Positions 7,002 to 12,002 of a stretch of DNA of 12,002 bases are shown here, piece by piece. Location of the stretch: positions 1-12,002 of the forward strand of contig JBCDEF010000079.1 in NCBI GenBank assembly GCA_039179915.1. The letters run 5' to 3'. The notes under the pieces are model-generated. The model was not told the DNA's origin and did not search any database. It worked only from the letters and a program-made list of their open reading frames with translations. This stretch comes from JANQQZ01 sp039179915. GTDB lineage: Bacteria; Planctomycetota; Phycisphaerae; Phycisphaerales; UBA1924. Every line of letters begins with the position of its first letter. Position 1 is the first letter of the stretch. Made by a program: the position numbers and the translations under genes.

Positions 7002-7229
7002 CTACCAGGAATCCCCGTCGGCCGGTGGCTCCTCCTCAGGCGGCTCCACGTCGAACCAATCCTCAATCCAATCGATAATCCAATCGATTACCGAATCGGG
7101 TGTGGCATCTTGATCCGTTGCGGGAGGGTCATCCTGCAATGCTGTGGCTTGGCCGGCCAATAGTGCAAGGAATCCAATAAATCCGAGTGGTATTGCTCGC
7201 TTTACCCAGTGATTTTGAGTCTTCGCCAT
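7002..7229 (-). CDS. Small secreted acidic Trp-repeat protein, unknown
   Basis: This 75-residue protein is not recognised. Residues 1-31 are a signal peptide with a basic start (MAKTQNHWVKR), a hydrophobic core (LGFIGFLALLAG) and a likely cut after QATA or ALQ. The remaining 44 residues are very acidic, with VIDWIIDWIEDWFDVE followed by a Pro/Glu tail ending DGDSW. The repeat places Trp and Ile every four residues, which would make an amphipathic helix. ATG 7229 has GGGAG about nine bases upstream. It is the first gene of the minus-strand unit, one base ahead of the repressor frame. Possible roles are a secreted peptide, a membrane-active peptide or a ligand for the kinase's outer domain; these are guesses. 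Confidence 0.7.
   Translation of the reverse strand: MAKTQNHWVKRAIPLGFIGFLALLAGQATALQDDPPATDQDATPDSVIDWIIDWIEDWFDVEPPEEEPPADGDSW
7065..7088. repeat. 12-bp tandem repeat inside the small secreted protein gene
   Basis: AATCCAATCGAT occurs twice with no spacer (7065-7076, 7077-7088). On the minus strand each unit encodes Ile-Asp-Trp-Ile, and a third diverged unit, GAGGATTGGTTC, encodes Glu-Asp-Trp-Phe. Confidence 0.9.
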
Positions 7230-7364
7230 CTGTCGTCTCCCGTTGCAGCACGGCGTGTGCCGTCCTGGGAGAGACGGAGGTCATCTGGGGCGTGTGAGTA
7301 ATACAGCGGAGAATTTCGAATCCCCTTGAATTCGGGGTAGATTTCTGACACACTGCGGTGTTGA
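7230..7364. promoter_or_regulatory. Divergent control region between repressor unit and sigma/kinase operon
   Basis: These AT-richer 135 bases separate the two divergent units and should hold both promoters. Dyads visible are ACGGC-GTGT-GCCGT (7250-7263), CCGTC-8 nt-GACGG (7260-7264 with 7273-7277, competing with the first) and CCCC-TTGAATTC-GGGG (7322-7337). Either the first or the last could be an operator for the neighbouring repressor or a leader hairpin. I see no clear sigma-70 promoter. Confidence 0.45.
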
Positions 7365-7919
7365 GTGGCCGAATCGCGTTCAATCAGGCGTGATGTGGGG
7401 ATTGCGTTCGTGGATCGTGAGGGTGTCGCCAATCGACTAATGGAACTCGCACCGCTCGTCCGTCGTCGTGTTCGAGACAAGCTGTCACCGGCGGGCCGGA
7501 GGCTGTTCGACACGCAGGACTTGCTTTCGACCGTCCTTCGACGCGTCGATCGCCTGTTGTGTGAAGGCCGACTCCGGGCCACGACTGATGCGGAACTTGT
7601 TGGCTTGGTCGTCCGGATGCTGGACAACGCGATCATCGATCGCCAGCGAGTGCTCGGACGGCTGCAACGTATCGATGGGGCGGACGGCGAGTGGGCTCGG
7701 CGGCTCAAGGGCCGCTTCGATGGTGCGGACGCTGTCTTAGCGGATGTCTTTGAGGCACTGACGAGAGAAGACGACCGCTTGTACTTGTCATTGTGGTTGC
7801 GGGGTGCTCCGCATAGTTCAATCAGCTATGTGCTCGGTATCGCTCCTGACGCCGCGCGCCAGCGGTGGGTCGCGATTCGACGCCGCATTTCCTCCGCACT
7901 CGATACGACGTACGCATGA
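7365..7919 (+). CDS. ECF-like RNA polymerase sigma factor
   Basis: A protein of up to 184 residues that would direct RNA polymerase to a restricted set of promoters. The region-2-like part (about residues 26-95) has LVRRRVRDKL and FDTQDLLSTVLRRVDRLL, in line with planctomycete ECF factors. The region-4-like part (about 125-180) has VFEALTREDDRLYLSLWLRG, then SISYVLGIAPDAARQRWVAI, the helix-turn-helix that reads the -35 element. No separate anti-sigma gene follows; the next gene is a kinase, and such pairs are common in planctomycetes. The start is uncertain: GTG 7365 is the longest, GTG 7410 has GGGGA at a good distance, and ATG 7440 is just before the conserved part. The stop overlaps the kinase start (ATGA), implying coupled translation. 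Confidence 0.75.
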   Translation: MAESRSIRRDVGIAFVDREGVANRLMELAPLVRRRVRDKLSPAGRRLFDTQDLLSTVLRRVDRLLCEGRLRATTDAELVGLVVRMLDNAIIDRQRVLGRLQRIDGADGEWARRLKGRFDGADAVLADVFEALTREDDRLYLSLWLRGAPHSSISYVLGIAPDAARQRWVAIRRRISSALDTTYA

Positions 7920-9871
7920 CTACAACCTGGCACGAAGTAGAAGACCGAACCGAGTCTGCCGTCTTTGACGCTGTCGATCGTTGGCGGTCGAGCATTCAGC
8001 AGTCGCCGGTCGATGTCGATATTTCTGATGCGCTCGAGGATCTGCTGCTGAGGTATCCGACGATCGGGACAGAGCCTGTCATGGCTGACACGGTTCTCGA
8101 GTGTGTTCTGCACCGAATGACTGCCGACGGGCACGGACTGTGTGATGCAGTCGAGCTCTTGCAAGGCCAATATCCCCACCTGAGCGACGCAGTCTCGTCT
8201 TCGGCGTTCCTCAATGTGCTCTTCGACTCGTACGACTCAGCAGCGTGCCGTCCCGGCGATAGGAGTGGAACCGAGTGCGGGCCTTCCGATGCCAATGGCG
8301 TGAGGCGATACCTTCTCGAAGCGCCCCTTGGTTCGGGCGCTCATGCCGTGACCTACCGAGTCTTTGACCGTCATCTGTCGACCGACGGTATCGAAACCCG
8401 ACTCGCCATGAAGGTGTTCAATGCTGCGCTTTCAACCGTCGGTTCCGCAACCATCGAGGCTGCACGGACCGGCTCGATCAACCACCCGGCCATCGCTCGG
8501 ACACTCGATCATGGTTCTCTCCCCGACGGCACACCCTACATGGTGATGGAGCTTGCGGATGGGACCCTGTCGGATCCGCCGCCTTGGCTCACGGGTCGAG
8601 CACTGCTGCACACGCTCCACCAGCTGCTTCTCGGGCTGCAGCACGCGCACGACCGAGGCCTCGTTCACGGCGATATCAAGCCGGCGAACGTGCTGGTGTT
8701 CGGGCAAGACGATCGGACCGAAGCTCGCATCAAGCTCGCAGATTTCGGAGTTGCAAAGAGCATCGCGACGCTCGGAGCATCGCCAAGCGACGGCGGCGAC
8801 ACTCTGTACGGCAACCTTGCATTCATGGCCCCCGAAGTCGTGGCGGGTGACCAGACGACGGTTCAATCTGATGTGTATTCCGTGGCCGGCATGATCGCGT
8901 ATCTCTTTGGCAGCTGGGACCCTGAGCGAATCGGCCGGCCGCTCGCCGATCGAGGCGGCTCCGACATGCCACCACGGCTTCGGCGTGTGCTCACTGCGTC
9001 CACGGTCATCGATCCCGATGCCCGGACCCGCTCAGCTCGCCGGCTCGCCGAACAGATCGACGCTGTCCTTCATGTACGGCCGATCCCTGAGATTGATCTC
9101 CCGCTCTCAAGGCTTGCGCTGCTGGCCCGTCGCCGGCCGCTCTCGATGGGACTTGCGGCGGCCGCAGCTGCCGCACTGGTCGGCGGGGCAACGAGCCATC
9201 TGGCGGCACGCGAGGGCCTAGCCTTCGAAGCCGGCAGGCGGGAATCGGCCGCAGCGTTCGCCTCATGGTTCGAGACCTTCAACCCGGCATTCAGCGATCG
9301 AGAGAGCATCTACGACCTCACGGGGCGATTCGCGTTGGCCGACTCGGTTGATGGCGTTGAGCTGCTCAACTGGGCGACCGGGGCCGAGCTCTCGATCGAG
9401 GAGCGAATCGAGATCCTCCGTGACCGCCTGGCCGCAGACGAGGGCCTTTCTGCGATCGACAGGTTCCTCGTACGAGAGCAGTTGATCGTGCACCAACTGC
9501 AGTCCCGCCTGCTCTATGCGGATACATTGGAGCTGGTCGAACTGCAGCGGGCTGCGCTCGCTGGATTCGTCGATGCGGGTCCGGAGTACGAGCAACTCGA
9601 TGTCCTCGAAGCGATCAGCCGAACCAAGTCGGCCGTGATCCGTCCGGCGGAGGGCGAGGCATTCAGCGAAGCAGAGGCCCGGGAGCAGATGAACGTGCTC
9701 GAGCCGTTCCTGCGGTCCTTCAGTGACAGCAAAACTGGCCGGCTCACGGCCGACGCCCGGCGCGATCCCAGAGTCCGGCTGGCCGCCCGCAGCCTGCACT
9801 GGCTGGGCTCGCCGAAGATGCTCGATGATCCCGAGGTCTACGCGTGGATCGACCGGGAGTACCGGCAGTGA
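7916..9871 (+). CDS. Membrane Ser/Thr protein kinase (Hanks type)
   Basis: This 651-residue kinase has a cytoplasmic catalytic domain and one membrane span. Residues 1-130 are an unrecognised helical region. The kinase domain spans about 132-395: GSGAHAVTY loop (139-147), Lys166 in LAMKVF for ATP, catalytic Asp253 in HGDIKPANV, Asp276 in DFG and Glu307 in MAPE. HGD replaces the usual HRD, so it may not depend on activation-loop phosphorylation. Residues about 409-432 (LSMGLAAAAAAALVGG) form the span, and about 433-651 would lie outside as an Ala/Glu/Leu-rich helical domain that may sense a signal. ATG 7916 overlaps the sigma stop by four bases; an upstream ATG 7865 lies inside the sigma gene and is unlikely. 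The end overlaps the next gene's GTG. It probably controls the sigma factor by phosphorylation, though no substrate is shown. Confidence 0.9.
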   Translation: MTTTWHEVEDRTESAVFDAVDRWRSSIQQSPVDVDISDALEDLLLRYPTIGTEPVMADTVLECVLHRMTADGHGLCDAVELLQGQYPHLSDAVSSSAFLNVLFDSYDSAACRPGDRSGTECGPSDANGVRRYLLEAPLGSGAHAVTYRVFDRHLSTDGIETRLAMKVFNAALSTVGSATIEAARTGSINHPAIARTLDHGSLPDGTPYMVMELADGTLSDPPPWLTGRALLHTLHQLLLGLQHAHDRGLVHGDIKPANVLVFGQDDRTEARIKLADFGVAKSIATLGASPSDGGDTLYGNLAFMAPEVVAGDQTTVQSDVYSVAGMIAYLFGSWDPERIGRPLADRGGSDMPPRLRRVLTASTVIDPDARTRSARRLAEQIDAVLHVRPIPEIDLPLSRLALLARRRPLSMGLAAAAAAALVGGATSHLAAREGLAFEAGRRESAAAFASWFETFNPAFSDRESIYDLTGRFALADSVDGVELLNWATGAELSIEERIEILRDRLAADEGLSAIDRFLVREQLIVHQLQSRLLYADTLELVELQRAALAGFVDAGPEYEQLDVLEAISRTKSAVIRPAEGEAFSEAEAREQMNVLEPFLRSFSDSKTGRLTADARRDPRVRLAARSLHWLGSPKMLDDPEVYAWIDREYRQ

Positions 9872-10326
9872 CGCCGACGGGGTTGACGCCGCAGCGCTTC
9901 AAAGAGCCCGGCCCCGGAAGATCAACCCGGACCTCAGCACGCTTGTCATGCACACACCCGCTGCAGGTCAGCACGCCCGAAGCGGCCGAGATGCTCAGCA
10001 TCAGCGAGCGAACGCTGTTCAACCTCCGCAAGTCGGGCGAGCTGCCAACCAAGCGGCTCGCCGAGCGGGTGCTGTTTTACATCGACGACATCCGTCGGCT
10101 CGCTGAAGAGGGAGGCCCCCGGCCCCCACCGGCGACTCGGCCGAAGACGGGGGTGAGCCATGAGCTTCCGGCAGCGGATATTAGACGATTACCGCTTCCG
10201 CCCGAGCTTTGGCATCTTCGACAGGCTCGGACGGGATCGCCGTCTCGCACGCGCCGACGAAGAACGCAGCTTCCGGATCTGGCTCGGCATCCTACGCCCA
10301 GAGCCAAGCCGATCCGAACCCGATGA
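9868..10326 (+). CDS. Excisionase-like helix-turn-helix protein
   Basis: The frame encodes 152 residues from GTG 9868, which overlaps the kinase stop by four bases (GTGA). Residues about 33-82 form a MerR/excisionase-type winged helix: VSTPEAAEMLSISERTLFNL, then RKSGELPTKRLAERVLFY, then IDDIRRLAEEG. Such small proteins bind DNA as directionality factors for integrases or as replication/copy-control regulators. After residue 82 the sequence is Pro/Arg-rich and overlaps the next gene by 167 bases, unlike any domain I know. One base fewer in the G run at 10149-10153 would end the protein at TGA 10154-10156, three bases before the next ATG. The true C-terminus is therefore doubtful. The N-terminal 30 residues may also be untranslated if a later start is used. 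Confidence 0.65.
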   Translation: MTPTGLTPQRFKEPGPGRSTRTSARLSCTHPLQVSTPEAAEMLSISERTLFNLRKSGELPTKRLAERVLFYIDDIRRLAEEGGPRPPPATRPKTGVSHELPAADIRRLPLPPELWHLRQARTGSPSRTRRRRTQLPDLARHPTPRAKPIRTR

Positions 10327-10435
10327 CGGCTACGCCGTGCTCGAGGTCTGCTGGGAGCACACGATCGCGCTTCGGATCCGGGGAGCTCGGGCCACCCGGG
10401 GCTGGCGCGACTCTCAGGACGGGGGCGGTTCATGA
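10160..10435 (+). CDS. Small conserved-position protein, unknown
   Basis: This 91-residue, Arg-rich protein is not recognised. It starts MSFRQRILDDYRFRPSFGIF and ends in a Gly-rich tail, with no membrane segment or signal peptide. A GGGGGTGAG stretch precedes ATG 10160, and its stop overlaps the ATPase start by four bases (ATGA), which supports it over the competing frame of the upstream gene. Small unknown genes between an excisionase-like gene and a RepA-like ATPase are usual in integrated elements. It may be an accessory replication or regulatory protein, but nothing in the sequence shows this. Confidence 0.55.
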   Translation: MSFRQRILDDYRFRPSFGIFDRLGRDRRLARADEERSFRIWLGILRPEPSRSEPDDGYAVLEVCWEHTIALRIRGARATRGWRDSQDGGGS

Positions 10436-11508
10436 CATCCCCGGATTCCAATGCAACTCTGTATGTGTGCGGTTCGCCCGATGAGTTTGGCAGACAGCGG
10501 GGCCTCGGTCGCCGTGCGATGCTTGCCGACGAAGTCATCGACGGGTCACCGATCGCAGCGAAGCGGGTCGTGCTCGGTGCCGGCTGCGCTGCCGAGACAT
10601 GTACTCGGGTGCGACAGCTTTTCCCTGACGAAGCGACGGCGCTACGCGAGAACGACCTGCACAGGCTGACGCTCAGGCCGCTGGCCGACGTTGAACCGGA
10701 GGCGGTCGACTGGCTGTGGCCCGGGTACATCGCCGCCGGCAAGCTCACGATCCTGGCCGGCGATCCGGGCGGCGGAAAGAGCTGGGTGATGCTCGACGTG
10801 GCGGCCCGGCTGTCTCGGGGAGATCCCATGCCCGATGGCACCGGTGGCGGACCGCCTGTTGGCATGCTCTTCATCTCGTACAACGACGGCGTCGGCGACA
10901 CCCTGCGCGTCCGATGCCTGGGGCTCGGGGCCGACGCCGACCGGATCCTCGCTGTGGACGGCAACTACGACGGGGTCGGCGAGAGCCGGTACATCCCGCC
11001 GGAGGCCATGCAGAGCATCCTGCTGGCCGCTGAGGACCATGAACGGGACATGCGCTGCAGGATCGGCCTGGTCGTGCTGGACCCGCTCAGTACGGTTCTC
11101 GGGAGCGTTGACCAGAACCAGAGCAACGCGATCTACCAGAAGCTCGGGCCGCTCGTCACCCACTGCGAGGCGGCCGGCAAGGCGCTGGTGTGCATCGACC
11201 ACACCGGCAAGGGCCGGCCCGACAGGGCGATCAACCTCGCGATCGGCTCGCAGGGCAAGGCGGGGCTCGCCCGGCTGATGGCGCTTGTGGCCGACTCCGG
11301 CGACGACGACGGGACTCGCCTCCTGCTCTCGAGCAAGAACTCGCTTGGCGAGCCTGCCGAGGGCATGCGGTTCCAGGTCGTGGACGTGCCCATCCGTGAG
11401 GCTGTGGCTGACTCCGAAGACGCGAGCCGGATCCAGGCTCGTCTTGGGCGCGACACGCTCGGGACGGTCCATTGGCTCGGGCCTGAGCCCAAGACGGCCC
11501 AGCAATAG
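10432..11508 (+). CDS. RepA-like AAA ATPase (AAA_25 type), truncated by an amber codon
   Basis: The frame gives 358 residues of a RecA-fold ATPase like plasmid RepA helicases and the AAA_25 proteins of integrated elements. The N-terminal 95 residues are element-specific. VDWLWPGYIAAGKLTILAGD leads into Walker A GDPGGGKS (110-117, Lys116), Walker B is LVVLD ending at Asp217, and LVCIDHTGKG with SQGKAGLARLM follows as in RepA-type proteins. Members usually continue after the core into a small winged-helix-like tail. Here TAG 11506-11508 ends the protein, yet the same frame carries exactly such a tail straight after it. The core motifs are complete, so the short form might still bind ATP, but loss of the tail may inactivate it. 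Its ATG overlaps the previous stop by four bases, making it the last gene of the coupled run. Confidence 0.82.
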   Translation: MTSPDSNATLYVCGSPDEFGRQRGLGRRAMLADEVIDGSPIAAKRVVLGAGCAAETCTRVRQLFPDEATALRENDLHRLTLRPLADVEPEAVDWLWPGYIAAGKLTILAGDPGGGKSWVMLDVAARLSRGDPMPDGTGGGPPVGMLFISYNDGVGDTLRVRCLGLGADADRILAVDGNYDGVGESRYIPPEAMQSILLAAEDHERDMRCRIGLVVLDPLSTVLGSVDQNQSNAIYQKLGPLVTHCEAAGKALVCIDHTGKGRPDRAINLAIGSQGKAGLARLMALVADSGDDDGTRLLLSSKNSLGEPAEGMRFQVVDVPIREAVADSEDASRIQARLGRDTLGTVHWLGPEPKTAQQ

Positions 11509-11850
11509 CTTGATGATCAGCACCAGCTTTCGGCAGCCGACGGCAGCAAGGGCCTGGGCGGCAAGGGCATCGAAGCCCTGGCGTTCGTGCTCGAGCTCAT
11601 GGGCAACGGCACCCGGCTGTCGTCCGACATCGAGGCTGCGGCCGAAGCGGCCGACATCAGCTACCGCACAGCGCTCGACGCCGCCAAGGCGGTGGGCATC
11701 GCTCATCACCGGTCGAGCTTCGGCTGGTACTGGCGTCTGCCGGGCGAACATCCGGACAATGTCGTTGCACTGATCCGGGACGGCACCGAGGCCTGGCCTT
11801 CCGCATCTTGCGAGTTGCAAGTTCGAGTCCACCCCGGTTCAGAGGCGTAG
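11509..11850 (+). pseudogene. C-terminal part of the RepA-like ATPase beyond the in-frame stop
   Basis: This stretch is open in the same frame as the ATPase, directly after its TAG. It encodes 113 residues with GKGIEALAFVLELMGNGTRL, then SSDIEAAAEAADISYRTALD, then a GWYWRLP end. That pattern (a helical substrate-release segment, a helix-turn-helix-like pair, and a short Trp-Tyr-Trp strand) is the usual tail of AAA_25 proteins. A CAG-to-TAG change at 11506 would explain the break. The last 18 or so residues (after about 11795) read as out-of-place sequence. GTG 11587 could start a separate short protein, but I see no ribosome site for it. Readthrough or suppression is possible though not indicated. 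Confidence 0.7.
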
Positions 11851-11863
11851 AAGCGCGTTCTGG

Positions 11864-12002
11864 CTAGGTTCTGTTTGACGGATCAAGCAATCGCAGGCAC
11901 CGCTGAATCATGGCGAGTTTGACCATGGTCATGTAGTGGGTCGCGAGCTTCTCATAGCGTGTCGCGACGCGGCGGGCTTCTTTCAGCCAGCCGATGCACC
12001 GC
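11864..12002 (-). CDS. IS5-family transposase, C-terminal end (partial)
   Basis: The minus strand encodes the last 45 residues of a transposase, ending at TAG 11866-11864. The first part, RCIGWLKEARRVATRYEKLA, and the ending MIQRCLRLLDPSNRT match the C-terminus of IS5-group DDE transposases. By the family's Y(2)R(3)E(6)K signature the Lys of WLK is present, and the catalytic Glu should be the codon cut by the window edge; its last base, G, is compatible. The remainder of the gene lies to the right. No frameshift is visible in the part shown. Confidence 0.88.
   Translation of the reverse strand, partial: RCIGWLKEARRVATRYEKLATHYMTMVKLAMIQRCLRLLDPSNRT
11864..12002 (-). mobile_element. IS5-family insertion sequence, one end
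   Basis: Only the 3' end of the element is in the window. Its terminal inverted repeat should lie just beyond the transposase stop, within roughly 11845-11863, but the other end is not visible, so the exact boundary and target duplication cannot be set. It abuts the end of the broken ATPase frame. Confidence 0.7.

Noticed and set aside
7065..7088. Start of a CRISPR or iteron array
   Set aside because: Only two perfect adjacent 12-bp units lie inside a coding frame, with no spacers.
10642..11832. Long minus-strand frame opposite the ATPase
   Set aside because: It stays open across the amber codon, but no motifs are present and the plus strand carries Walker A and B.

Overview
The window is GC-rich DNA that most resembles a planctomycete of the class Phycisphaerae, probably marine. 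The case rests on protein types that co-occur there: a secreted protein ending in a Gly/Cys-type dockerin pair, a PEP-CTERM-like C-terminal tail, a stand-alone prepilin-like H-X9-DG family protein, a family 17 glucanase, and an ECF-type sigma factor translationally coupled to a membrane Ser/Thr kinase. This is recognition from sequence alone; no database search was possible.

Region 1 (1-6356) looks like ordinary chromosome coding for exported proteins. It holds the tail of an unknown gene, a GH17 beta-1,3-glucanase (112-1161), a convergent PEP-CTERM lamin-tail-like protein (1302-1952, minus strand) with its own terminator, and a plus-strand run of three genes. These are a prepilin-like protein (2277-3266), a lamin-tail/dockerin protein (3313-4881) and a choice-of-anchor I beta-propeller lipoprotein (4869-6356). 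The run is tightly spaced or overlapping and could be one surface/secretion operon.

Region 2 (about 6375-11850) looks like an accessory element. It begins with the 3' end of a tRNA gene (minus strand) whose 5' part I cannot find, as expected for one attachment site of a tRNA-integrating element. Inside is a divergent layout. To the left are a tiny secreted Trp/Asp repeat protein and a CI/Xre-like repressor. To the right are five genes joined by overlaps: an ECF-like sigma factor, a membrane Ser/Thr kinase, an excisionase-like helix-turn-helix protein, a small unknown protein and a RepA-like RecA-fold ATPase. The ATPase frame is broken by one in-frame amber codon at 11506-11508. Third codon positions are visibly richer in A/T from about 6480 to 8500 than on either side.

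Region 3 (11864-12002) is the C-terminus of an IS5-family transposase on the minus strand, cut by the window edge.

The candidate for something undescribed is region 2: a sigma/kinase signalling pair transcribed as one unit with the excisionase/RepA-type ATPase module of an integrated element, facing a repressor and a small exported peptide.
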